Below are positions 19,953 through 31,500 of a DNA stretch of 64,000 nucleotides, piece by piece; positions within the stretch are counted from its first letter, which is position 1; each line of letters starts with the position of its first letter. Position numbers and translations under genes: made by a program. Below the pieces are notes generated by a model. The model searched no databases. It saw only the letters and a list, made by a program, of their open reading frames with translations, and had not been told where the DNA came from. The stretch is taken from NCBI RefSeq assembly GCF_001680005.1, contig NC_033565.1, positions 601,501 to 665,500 on the forward strand, in the 5' to 3' direction. The stretch is from Plasmodium coatneyi (Eukaryota; Apicomplexa; Aconoidasida; Haemosporida; Plasmodiidae).

Positions 19953-21410
19953 TCAAAACACGTACGTATTTTCCACGCTCTGGTCCATGTTCCTGAACTT
20001 CTTCTTCTTGGAGTGAAAGGAGTCCTTATTGGTGTTGTATATATCGTACGGCAATGTGTAGGCATTGTATATGTTGGTGTCTACGGAGTATTCGCAGTGT
20101 TGGTCCCCTATGTGTGTGTCAGAGAGAATGCTCCTTGTTCTCCTGAATCGTTCATATAAAGGGCGAAATCTTTTTCTTCCTACTGTTGTGCCAAGCAGCG
20201 AAACGGGAAACAATCCCATATTTAATATAACCTGTTTTGACAGCTTCTTATTCTGCAAGACCTGAGCGTTGATGTCTAAATTGTCTAGCGATATATCTGG
20301 TACTTCCTTATCGACGTACTTTCTTAAGAAGGCAATTTCTTGAACAGCCAAGATAGAGATAAACAAAACTGTTAACACAAAACCAGCTATAAATAGCATA
20401 ATCGAATTAAAATTGAAGTTTTCAATTTCGTTGAATTTTACCAAACCGCCCAGTGTGCCGAAGAAGGTCCAGAAGACGTAGTAGGTTGGCACAACTAAAG
20501 TGGCATCCCCTCTGGTTAGACCCAAATTTAGAAAATGTATTTGTAGATAAATTGATATCACGAGGAAGATAAAACATAAATGGGGTAGTGGAGTTTTATA
20601 GATATGCTTATTCGTCAACCCGATATTTAAAAACGCCACAATTTCTTTAATTTCTAACACACACTGAGATCCTATCAACCCAGCTAAGAAGCCATATGAC
20701 AACCCAATCGTTTTTGGATACGCATTTACAGTTTCGCTTAATCTTTTCGTATTTAACGAGCAGTTTAAATTGTTTCCATTCTCTACATCGTCCTTCTTCT
20801 CATCGTACATATTCAGCTCTATGTATCTCTTAGTTGCGTAAATCTCTTCATTTTCTGATATGATTTTATTTTCCTGATGATTTAAATATATTAACGTAAA
20901 AAAAGATAAAAAAATGGAAACGAAAATGTAGAAAATGTACCAGGGGTTCTTCCAGCTTTCAATAATATTAATAGGATTAAAGTGCACGTCATCCTTAGGA
21001 TCACATAAGAAAGAAGCGCATGCACAAATGCTAATTCCAAAGAAGATTCCCATCGTGGATATTATCTCGATTTTGCCTAACTTCTCGTTCAGGTAAATAT
21101 TCGCAACAATTGCATTAGCAATTAGTCCAAATGAATTCATTGGTGCTAGGGTACTGGCTGGAGCGAACCCTAGTGCAATTATGTGTAAGAAGGATCCAAA
21201 GCAGTACACGATAAATCCTATGTACCATTTCATGTCGCAGGAATAGTTGGTGAACATGTACTTTTTCTTCTTTGTGTCGCTCAGCCCCAGCTTCATGAAC
21301 GTGTTCGCGATAGCCATAAATATCGACCCCACTACGGTCAGGAATATGCCCATGATCAGGCTCATCATGCTGTCCATTTGGTGTATCATCTCCAGGTGCA
21401 ACATACTCAT
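19953..21410 (-). CDS. NIPA-family magnesium transporter (putative)
   Basis: Integral membrane protein of 485 residues with about nine hydrophobic helices. It resembles the NIPA/DUF803 magnesium transporter family, itself related to the drug/metabolite transporter fold. Family-like signatures: GSIFMAIANTFMKLGL in helix 1 and the following loop, PASTLAPMNSFGLIANAI around helices 3-4, NEKLGKIEIISTMGI, and GDATLVVPTYYVFWTFFGTLGG in the second half. A long charged loop at about residues 180-230 (NHQENKIISENEEIYATKRY and an acidic stretch) splits the two halves and is larger than in animal NIPA proteins. The C-terminal 100 residues are hydrophilic and probably cytoplasmic. One exon; several Met codons lie near the start (MSMLHLEMIHQMDSMM), so the exact N-terminus is uncertain. 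The transported ion is inferred from the family alone. Confidence 0.87.
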   Translation of the reverse strand: MSMLHLEMIHQMDSMMSLIMGIFLTVVGSIFMAIANTFMKLGLSDTKKKKYMFTNYSCDMKWYIGFIVYCFGSFLHIIALGFAPASTLAPMNSFGLIANAIVANIYLNEKLGKIEIISTMGIFFGISICACASFLCDPKDDVHFNPINIIESWKNPWYIFYIFVSIFLSFFTLIYLNHQENKIISENEEIYATKRYIELNMYDEKKDDVENGNNLNCSLNTKRLSETVNAYPKTIGLSYGFLAGLIGSQCVLEIKEIVAFLNIGLTNKHIYKTPLPHLCFIFLVISIYLQIHFLNLGLTRGDATLVVPTYYVFWTFFGTLGGLVKFNEIENFNFNSIMLFIAGFVLTVLFISILAVQEIAFLRKYVDKEVPDISLDNLDINAQVLQNKKLSKQVILNMGLFPVSLLGTTVGRKRFRPLYERFRRTRSILSDTHIGDQHCEYSVDTNIYNAYTLPYDIYNTNKDSFHSKKKKFRNMDQSVENTYVF

Positions 21411-21594
21411 TTTGCTTTGCGTCGTTTATGTGGTTACTTCTTCAGAATGCGTATTTACTTTACTGTATTTGTATGCCGGTTGGCCAACACACACATGCGC
21501 GTAGTACGGAGTGTTCCTTTGGCCAGTGCAGTTATGCTAACAAAGCCGGCTCTTCTGCGCCTAAGCGTAAATACATATACGTACATGTATATGC

Positions 21595-21638
<44 letters not shown>

Positions 21639-23506
21639 TTATATTTACTTATTTTCCTGTGCGTGCGTTTGAATGTGTCTATATCGCCGCATACAACGGT
21701 GCGCATCACTTCTCACTCGCGCTCTCCCCCGCTTGCCTCTCCCTCACACTTACACAGTCTGCGCAGAAAATGGAAAACTCCTCTGTGCTTACTAATATGT
21801 TACGGAAAATTCGCGAAAGGTGCACCCTCCCCTCATTTACTTGCAATTACATATTTATTTTGGGCAAACTAGCTTTTTCATTCGTGACATGTGGCCTGCT
21901 CGAGCGTACACACACATGTGTGTAGTGTGATAGGTCTCTACGTGCACATAAAAATTGTCTTTTCGTAAATTGGGTAGGATGCAATAAAAACAAATGTTTT
22001 TTATTTTTTCTCTTTTGCCTGTAAATGTATTTTTATAAAATCCCTGAATGGTCCTTCAAAATTTTGCCAATCGTGCGCAAAAAAAAAAAAAAAAAATTAA
22101 CAAATCTTTGTCGCTCTGTGTGCTTTCAATGCTGCGCAGAAATGTATGCGTGTAAGGAGTGTTCCACGCATACGCTTTGCATGTATTTCCTTTTGCGCGT
22201 TTTCCTAACTTTGCCGCTTCCATTGACTCGGCGCTGAACGAATGGTTCGCAATTTGGCCATTTATTTCCTTTTCCTTTATTTTCCCTCTTCCAATTTTTC
22301 CAATCAATGCTGCTATTCATACTTTACATTTTGCGTATTTTTTTTTTTTTTTCTTTTGGGGGGGGTCACATGCAAACCAGGAAAGTGTAAAAAAATACGT
22401 ATTTTTATTTTGTATGAAGCAAAGTGGTAAAACTTCCTACACGCGCAAATGGCCTTGCGGTTTTGCAACTGTTAGTGGTGAAATTGTCATGTCCGAAATG
22501 GTTTAAGTGTGCCATTAACTGCGTTTTTTTCTCGCAGTTTCCCGGCGTTTTCCCGGCGTTTTCCCGGCGTTTTCCCGGCGTTTTCCTGGCGTTCTTCAGC
22601 ATTCCTTTGCATTTTTTTACACCTCTCCATTTCATAAAAATCGTGTTAGCAGAAAAAACAGTGGCATAATTGTTTAAAAAATGGAACAAAAAGTGAAAAC
22701 CCTTTACGAATGCAACATTGTTATTAAATTTCAACTTTAATTTTACGCTTTTCCGTATGGGGCACCACAACTACGAATGTGTATGCCCTTGTTTCATGTG
22801 GCTAAAAAGGGTTAATTCATCCTTGGGGATGGACCCACTGGATTTATTTTTTCTTCCTTTCCTCTCGCTCCCTTTCCTTCTGCGTAATTTTTACCGCACA
22901 CCCCCTTACCACGTCGCATAATTATTTACAACTAACGCAACATGGCAAGATAGACAACTACGCACACGCGGGATTGTGTGTAGATGAGTTTGTCTCCTCT
23001 TACCTTTAGCTCCTGCACGGAGAAATAAGCTAAAGGAATATCAACTGCACAGCACAACATATACATACCGCAATCTACTGCAGCATCCAAACAAGAGGGG
23101 GGGAAAAGAGGTCATATATGCATCGTTCCCCTTATGCATGTCTTAAGTGGTATCTTTTTAAAAAATATTTTCAAATTGCGGATAACGGAAGCGAGTTGTT
23201 CCATATTTCGAAAATTTCTTAAATTTCATGAGAACACGTATATGTTGTGGATGTCTTATACCGCCGCTTGACTACATGGGCGAATAAAACGAACAAGCAC
23301 ACTAAAAAAAAAAAAAAGACATACATAAAAGCCTCTCCACGGCATTATAAATTTATTCGAAATGGCACGTCGCATTTACTGCAAGATACACTTAGCAGTT
23401 ATTTAAAAAAACAACAAATGGTAGATCATTCGGATAAAAAAAAAAACACTTTGCGCAAAAAATTGCGTCACCCTGTGCAAAACGGAAATAAAAGGGAGAT
23501 GCAAAT
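21411..23506. other. Intergenic region between transporter and bL17 genes
   Basis: No gene seen. It contains a (TA)n microsatellite at about 21600-21634, several poly(A)/poly(T) runs and an 11-base minisatellite listed separately. The apparent ORFs of up to 165 codons here run through the microsatellites and overlap each other on both strands. Confidence 0.55.
22537..22591. repeat. 11-base minisatellite, TTTTCCCGGCG, five copies
   Basis: CCCGGCG recurs at 22541, 22552, 22563 and 22574, with CCTGGCG at 22585, an exact 11-base period with one substitution in the last copy. The unit is far more GC-rich than its surroundings. Confidence 0.9.
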
Positions 23507-24295
23507 CTACACAAGTTCCAACGTGGCCATCCTTGCCGCATCTCCCTTTCGGCTCTTCGGTAATAGTTTTATTCTTGTGTATCCCCCGTTCCGTTCTTTA
23601 TATCGGACTGGCGCCTTCGGGAAAATAAACAAAAAAAAGTAAAGCCATTTAGCACAACGGTACAACATATTATAATATCACAAAAGGGAAGGAAATAAAA
23701 AAACGGAAGGCATGCACAACGTATAGGACTCTCGTGTCATACCTGCTTAACAACGTTGAGAGCCAATTCCCTGTCGTAGACGTAATTTGCAATTAGACGG
23801 TACGCATATTGCCTGTTATCGTTATGCTTCTTTGCAAAGGTTATTATCCTATCCACCTTCCTTCGGGCCTCCTTTGCCTTGGCCTCGGTTGTTACAATTT
23901 TACCGTGCCTGAGAAGCTGCGCAAGAGTGGGGAAAATAAGTTCATGCGTTAGCATATTTCGTGCGTATTCAGGCATACCAGTGCACTTATTTGAACTGTC
24001 CATTGAGCATAGGCGTCTACACACATGTGAGGTGTGCAAACTGGGGGCGATAAAAACGTGGGAATACGAAACGTACACTGGTGGTTAGGGCTCTAAGCAG
24101 GGCTCTCCTTTGCGCTTTGTCTCTACTCAATTTCCTGAAATTCTTGTTGGTATGTGCCAGGAGTGAGTTACTTCTATTATGCAAAACCGTTCTGAAGCTG
24201 CTTCTATTTAGTATACCTTCTCCTGACATATTCTGCTTTAACACATAAGCCAGCAAATTCTTCCACAGAAAAAAGAACAATACGGCAATCTTCAT
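23507..24295 (-). CDS. Organellar large-subunit ribosomal protein bL17
   Basis: Bacterial-type ribosomal protein L17, used by organelle ribosomes. Three exons, all phase 0: 24077-24295 (donor ACCAGT|GTACGT), 23743-23916 (GCGCAG acceptor, AAGCAG|GTATGA donor) and 23507-23614 (CCGAAG acceptor). The product is 166 residues. Family motifs: KLSRDKAQRRALLRALTTS, then LLRHGKIVTTEAKAKEARRK, RIITFAKK, and the C-terminal GGYTRIKLLPKSRKGDAARM leading to LELV, the normal end of L17. The N-terminal extension of about 55 residues begins with a hydrophobic stretch (MKIAVLFFFLWKNLLAYVL) and then a Ser/Asn/Arg-rich segment. This could be an apicoplast bipartite leader; a mitochondrial presequence is the alternative. 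Exon 3 is short and sits 128 bases past exon 2, so a one-exon call would lose the C-terminus. Confidence 0.93.
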
Positions 24296-25598
24296 TTGTT
24301 CATTTTAGGCAAAGAATGACGATGAGCGGGAAATCAAAATTGGGTGGAAAAGCGAAAGCTCTTCAAGGGTAGCAAATGTGCAGAGGGGCAATATGAAGGT
24401 ATCTCCTCCCCCAAAAAAACAGGACCAATGTTGCCAAGGCGCCTAAAAAATGGGGGTACACCAATTTATGGTAGGCCGAACGTTGATCACGAAGTGGTGT
24501 AATACAGCATCGGCTGGACCTTTCGAGTTTTCCCAATTCACTTAGTATAAAAGGTCCCTCAAAGAGTTGGAAACAGACCCATACATGCAAATTCAAGATG
24601 ATTTACACAGCATTGCAGCTAAATGTGGGCAGCGAAAAAGTCGCATCAGAATTTGTTATACCTTTCACTTTACGGAAAAGTGTAAATTATAATGGTTAAC
24701 CCCTCCATCCTGCACTTAAAGGCGATATTAATTTAACCCCTTCTAGTAAGTTAAAAAAAAAAAAACGCTTGATGCGAAAATGGAAATGAAATTTCGCAAA
24801 AAAAGGGACTCCTTTTCTTGGGGTAATAACCGTACCCATGTGTAAGTGGCGGGAAAAAATTCCTTAAATTTTATTTCGTTAAATTTAGCACCAGGAAATT
24901 GTGCTTACCGTTTTGGTAAAAGAAAACAACATTTAAAAGGGAATTAAAAATATATATTTATGTACGCACAAACACATGGATAAACGATTGGTATAAAAAG
25001 AGGCCTAAACACAAACACATAAAAAAGAAAAAAAAAAAAATCAGAAAGGAAACTTTTTTTGTGCAGCTGTGCGCACACCTCATGGGTAAAAATAAGCCAA
25101 TTTATTGTCACAAAAAAAGAAAAAATTTTTTGTGGGGAACGTGTTCCCTCTGTTCGTGTGGCATCAAAATGGAAGGATTACCACAAGCATAAAAACGCCC
25201 ATAAAATGGCAAACGATTTGCTGCTTCATTCATAATTCTGCGCAGAACAAATGTGGCGTAAGAACAAATAAGCATAGGTGGGTGATACATAATATATATA
25301 TATTCTTATGCATGTGCCAGTGAGCATATTCCACAAACGAAGAAGTTGACAACCCGTGGCATAGCAAGGAAACGAAAAAACGGACTGCACTGCCGAAGCG
25401 GAGGAATAAAACGTGGCTAGGCCCCTCAATGAAGAAGTGCTTTTGCGCAGCTGGATATATAAAAATACAAGTGTGCCTCCTTTTAGTAACTTCCCCGGTG
25501 GGGGAATTTCCCGAGTGATCCAACATTTGTAAGGTGGGTAAGCCTCCTCTCTTGTTACAAACATTACACTATCCACGAAGCTGCTTTCACTGCTGTAA
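24296..25598. other. Intergenic region between bL17 and the giant VPS13-like gene
   Basis: Holds the bL17 promoter and the 3' flank of the giant gene, with A-rich tracts near 24757 and 25024-25043. The minus-strand ORFs at 25226-25615 overlap in two frames and show no family features. I see no gene here. Confidence 0.55.
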
Positions 25599-28500
25599 TT
25601 ACGCGCCCTTGTCATGTCTGGCTGTCTTCTTCATAATGCTTTTGCCCCGTCTCATGGTGGCAACCGCGTTGTGCACCTTCTCCGTTTCAAACTCCGAGCG
25701 CTCCTGAACCCTGGAGAATCGCTCAAAGTCGCCGATGAGGGTATTGGCAAATCCTTCCGTAATGGAGGCAAAAAGGTTCAGCAGGCCAAAAATTGGAGCA
25801 AATATGCACCTGAGGATACAGCCAATTATGATGCATACGGTTTTTAGAGTGCTGTTTCCTTTGTTCAGAGATATCTTCGGGTCATTGAATAACGAAACCC
25901 AGGGTCTGTAAAATGTATCTAGAAGCAATCCATCTAAGCCAAGAATTATAGAATCTAAGATACTTGGTGGTCTTGGCCTTGAGCCTCCCATTAATTTATG
26001 ACACACATTTAACATATGACTTAAAGATTGGAATAACCCTCCAACGGTGTTCACAACAAGTATGATAATTCCGCACTTAAATCCGGACATGAATCCATCG
26101 AAGAAGTTTGAACTCGTTTTAACTCCCCTAACTGTTTCCTTAAACAGGGCAGTGATTCCTTTTATGAACCCTTTGATAAAGGCAAAGGGGTTGGATAGCC
26201 ATGCGCTGGGTAGGGACTGTCTTAACAGTTGTCTAAAGTAAGAAACCCTTAAAGATTGGAATAAGCCATCCCACGTACATACGATATAATTCCTTTTTTG
26301 CGAAATCAAATGTATTCTCATGGAGGGCGTATCAACAGGTAGTGCATCCACAATGTGTAGTATTCTCCTTGATATCCTATGTTCAGATGTCCTTATAGAG
26401 GCTATAATTTCAATTGGGTTAATTTTAAACTCCCTGATATATACAGGTTTGCTCTTATTGTCCATCCATCTCGGATTTGGGTGTAAAAATAGGTGAGAAG
26501 AAAATGCATTCATAAAAATTTTCTGGTTTCTAAAGTACTGGATCTTTATTGGCAACACACGCTCATCATTCATGTTGCTAATATCGTAGTAGGTGTTATT
26601 GATCAGGTTGTGCACCTTCTTGTACTTATAATAGCCTACTAATATTTTGCATATTTTCTTATGTACATTTCTGCCGTTTTTATTCTTGCTACAGGGATTT
26701 GTTGATATGGAGCTGTTCGTAGAATCCTCCGAACAGATTTTCTCACTGATATTGTTAATGTTGATTATTCTATTTTGTGTTATCATTCTAACTTGGGGGG
26801 AGCTAAAATAGTAGGAATAGGCATTTGGTTTAATTTCCGCTTCGCTTTCCTTCACATGTTTGCGCTCATAGTTACGCACAGTCTTGTATTTATTTTCGTC
26901 TCTATTTGTAGAATTAAGGATGATGTTATTGTTCACAATTTGGTTGTTCTTCAGGATGAAGTCGTTCTCCGTTTTTCTCCTGATATAATCATCCAAGTAT
27001 ATCATTTTTAGAAAGTTCGCATCGGAAAATATTTTAAGCGTCGTATTAATGGCATTCCTCGCTGTCTCCGACGTGGCAATGAGCGGTGGTAATGATTTCT
27101 CCTCCCTTTCGTACAGCAATAATAGCTGCTTTTCCTTCTCTATAATTTCAATCAACTGTTCAATAACCAACAATTCGATGTTCGCATTTATTGGAGATAT
27201 TTTAATCATTATGCTTTGATATATGGGGGCCTGCTTAAAGGAATCCACACAGTACTGCTTCACGTGAATATACAAAAATATGTCTTCATTCTCCTCAATG
27301 TTGGTGTTTTTCAGAATAACGGGGATGTCCCCCTTTACGAAGTGGTCTATATGAATCTGCTCGATCAGAAAAATCGAGTCTACATAACTGTTCAGAAAAA
27401 CGTACTGCACGTATTCTTCCACTTCTTTCCTCTTTAATATGTTAATAGGCGTGAACATGTGATTTATGTCGTAGTTTATAATTTCCTTGGGGTATATATG
27501 CCCACTGTATTTCAAATTGGACAGATGAATGGCTATTATCACATCCTGTCTGTGAATCCACGTGACCGTCAATCTGGGGATGTTAAAGTTATATATCACT
27601 GGAACGATTGGAAAATTGAAATATACAAAATTCATTTTTTTATAATCCAACATGTACTTCCTGTTGGCGTTTTTATTCGATAGTAGTATTTTTTTCCTGC
27701 TACTTATAGCGATTAGCCTATGAATTTTACTGAAATTTTTGGTTGTCACAATTTCCCTTGCTAAGTTATACTTTTCCGTGATGACAATAGCTCTGCTTCC
27801 ATTATCCCTTATAATTAAAAAGGAGTATAACTTCTTATTGACCAAGTTATGTCCTAGGAAGATGTTATCCTTTTCGATTTTCTCTCTTCTTACATTATCT
27901 TCCTTTTCTCCGTCCCCGTTAAGAATGTGCTTTTCATTGTCTACCTCTGCACAGCCACCGTTCGAGTGGAATTCCCCCAAAACGACATTCCCCCGGTTAC
28001 CTTGCAGGTGCGTTTTTTGTGAATTTCTTCTATTTGTTATAAAGTATGCATCATCCTTTTTGTGGCTATTTCTCCTACCCTTGAATTTCTTCTCCGATGA
28101 GAGTTTATTCTCCCCGTAGATTCTATAAGGTAACATGACCACATTGTCAATGAAGGAGTTTATAGTATTAATACACCAGGAGCTTTTCTGGACGCCCACA
28201 ATTTTCAGGGCAATTTTAGAAGACTCAATTTCGTTATTGTTCCTAAGCGTGTAGTAAATGGAGCTGTACGGATAAATCATCTTCACCGGAAAGTCTCCAT
28301 TTTTTGTGCTTCTCCTCAAATATGTATCGTAGTTATTGTTCATATATTTCTTAGTATATTTATTTACATCCGTTGCGTATGCTATGATAAATTTCGTGGC
28401 GTTAATTATTTCAAATTGGGGTCTAACAGGCAAACTGAGAATGTAAAAGTACCCATTGTATGTGTAGGGCAATTGTTGCTTGTCTCCAAAAATGCCACTG

Positions 28501-31500
28501 CACACATTTACCTCCACCAGCAAATTGTTTGTGTTATTAATCTGTGATTTATTCATGTTGAATAATTCGATCTGAAAATTGGATGGGACATTCTTCGGGA
28601 TTAGGGAGAACGGTTGTGAGCTGTACCCCTCACTGCTGTCCTTTATCTTTATGTAACTCCTATTATAGTGGAAAGCTGTGATTTCTCCGCTTCTTATGTA
28701 CGTCTCATTATTCTCTCCAATTTTTTCATCATTTGCGTTCTTACTAATGGCAGTATATGGTTGTTCTGTCTGGTTTGCCTCCCCAGTTGGTGCTTCGCTG
28801 TGGTCATAATTTGTAGAGCTTCTATTCACAACCAGGTTACTGTTACCTTCTATATGCCCTCCATGTTCGTTAAAGCTGTTATTGTTTATGGTGGACGTTT
28901 TTTTAGCACCCCCGCTTGCCGTATTTCTCTCCATTTTGGTATCCCCAATTCGGAAGGCGTCTATGTCTGCCACTTGGTCTTTACATATATCCAGTTTGAA
29001 ATTTTCCCTCACCCTGGACCCATCACCCACGTTAATTGCACACACATCTTTTTCCATCATAGTGTCTCCCAACGATTTAATGTTATTCGCACTTTTCCTA
29101 ATCGTGAGGGCATCTAATGGGAGCATTTCCTTATACGGGTTGTTAAAATCTGAGTGAAGTGTTGCATTATGGATTGTAAAAATACTGTCTGACTTTCTAA
29201 CCGAATCGGTAGCTATTTTCACGTCGAATGGAAGCCTATTTATGAATATGTAGCTATTGACAAAGGTAACAATTTTAGATTTATTAAATGGCTCCTCGGC
29301 ATATCTGACGCAGATTCCTAAGGACAGGAACCCTGCTTCGTAATAATCCTTTTTCTTCATTTTCGACTTTCTGCTTTCTCTCATATGTCTGGAGATATCC
29401 CTTAGTGACTTTCTTCCTTTCACACCAAGTTCGTGGTTCACATGGATAACGCCCTCGTCAACCGCTTCGTCGGCCGCTTCATCGGCCGCTTCATCACCAG
29501 CTTCGCCTACAACTTCTACCTGAACATCGTTTCCGTTCCGCCTAGATTGTAGGTTCCTCTCCCGGAAGGATACCCTTGTACGGGAGGCACCTCCTTTTTG
29601 TCCTCGCTCAAAAGGTTTCTCCTTGCTTGTGACATTGTTGTAATTGCCACTCTCTGAGGAACTGCCTTCCAAATTGTACTTTCCCGAGGATAACTTTTCA
29701 TACTTCGCATGGTTGGCCGATCCAATAGGCACTTTTCCCTTGTGTCTCCTGTCGACGGAGCTGAAGAAAGGGGCCATTTTGAACCGCTTTTTCTTGTACG
29801 TTTTTTTTTTGCCTTTCCTAAATTTTGAATTGTTCTTTTCGCTTTCATTTTCGAGCTCGTTTTCATGTTCGCCTTCTTTTTTCCTCTTTTTTCCCTTCTT
29901 CATCAGACGGAACTTCAAAATGTCACGCTTGTTCTTCCTTTTCTTGCTCGCATGGAACGCGTCATCCTCATCCTCTTCGTCGCCCTCCTTCTCGTCTTCT
30001 TCTTCTTCCTCCTCCGCTTCCACCTCATCTGCTTCTTCCTCCTTTTCCATTTCGATCTGCTCATTCACGTTATCATCGGAAATGTCTTCATCAAATTCGG
30101 AGCATTTCCCTGTTTCTTCCTTCTCCTTGAACAGCTGGAAAATGCTAAAACTTACCTGCGAGGCAGGGAAAGCTCCTGTTGGTTTTTCATTTTCCGAGGA
30201 GAAGGAATCATGTATGTCTCTTCCCCCCTGGGATGACAAATCCTTCTTCTTCTTTTTCTTCTCTTTGCTAAAATACTTATGTCCCAACTTATCAAGTGAG
30301 TACAAATTTTTGCTGAAAAATTTTTTGTGTCCTTTTCCCCTCCTGGAGTAGCTAAAATTCGTCCTCTTCATATTTTTCCTCTTCTTACTTTTTTTTCTTA
30401 ACTTGCTATCATTCTCATGTCCATCGTAGTAACTGCTATCGACGGAGTCTTCATTTCCGTCGTTGTCATAGGGTTCTCCCCTTTCATCTATGTTATCAGA
30501 ATATTCTTCCTCATCTCTCTCTGCATTTATTTTGCCTCCTTTTTTATGCTTATGAAATAATCTAAATCTTTTAATTTTTTTAAAATTTCCAATGGATTCT
30601 GAAGATTTCTCACTCATTTTTCTTCTTCTCTTGAAGAGTGTTTTATTACTCATGAGGATATTTTTGAATGCATTTTTATACGACTTGTGTGTTGGGGACT
30701 TTTTGGTGCTTTTGCCATTTTCCTCATTTTGGTGTGCTGACATTTCAGAGAACTTGGAGTTACAATAGTATAAATCATTCTTGTTGTGGGGGAGGTAATG
30801 CGTGTCACTTAAGTTTTCCGAGGAGTTTATTTCTTCTGTCTTTTCTGAGGGTTTCCCTGGGGTGTGCTCACCCAGTTCGTTTTGTTTCTCTTCCTTGTTT
30901 GTCTCATTTGTGAGAGATTTCGCGCAAACCACCTCTGTGACATCGTTCCGATAGTTCGTGCCGTTCGTATTTTTCTTTCCATCCGTTCCCTGTTTGTCCA
31001 CCTCGCCATCATAGTCATTAATTAAATTATCATCTTTGTCCTTCCCCCCATCATCGACGTCTTTCACAACCTTTAATTTGAATATGCTCGTTCGTTTTAG
31101 CATATCTGCGTCATCCCCGGAAGTGTGTTCTTCCTCCTCCTCCAAGGCAGGCGTATTCATCATGTTGCTGTATTTTTTTTTCCTTTCTTCATATTTTTCC
31201 CAAAATCGTACCTTCTGCTTTCTGTTGATTTTTCTATAAATCAAATTTATGAGAGGTCGTATCATGTTAGTCCTGGTGCAGTCAATCTTCCCGCTGACGT
31301 TACTGCACAGAATTACATTGTTGGCATGATCATGCTTGTAAGATTTAATCCTTACACCTTTTGCTTCCTCTTCCGTCATGTATAAACGGCTATTTGGCGG
31401 CAACAACTTATTATTCACGTAGATACACACATTTGTTGTGTTTTCAAAAAAGAAGGGAAAATAAAAGTCTATTTTTCTCCTAGACACATCAGCAGAAACA

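Noticed and set aside
21378..21925. Two overlapping plus-strand ORFs of about 165 codons with IYIYIY
   Set aside because: Both run through a TA microsatellite in different frames; no conserved sequence outside it.
22405..22770. Minus-strand ORF of 121 codons including KTPGKRRENAGKTPG repeats
   Set aside because: The repeat is the translated 11-base minisatellite; nothing outside it suggests a gene.
29644..30351. Plus-strand Ser/Phe/Leu-rich ORF of 235 codons
   Set aside because: Antisense to the acidic and Lys-rich insert of the giant protein; strings of Ser and Phe are reversed Glu/Lys codons.
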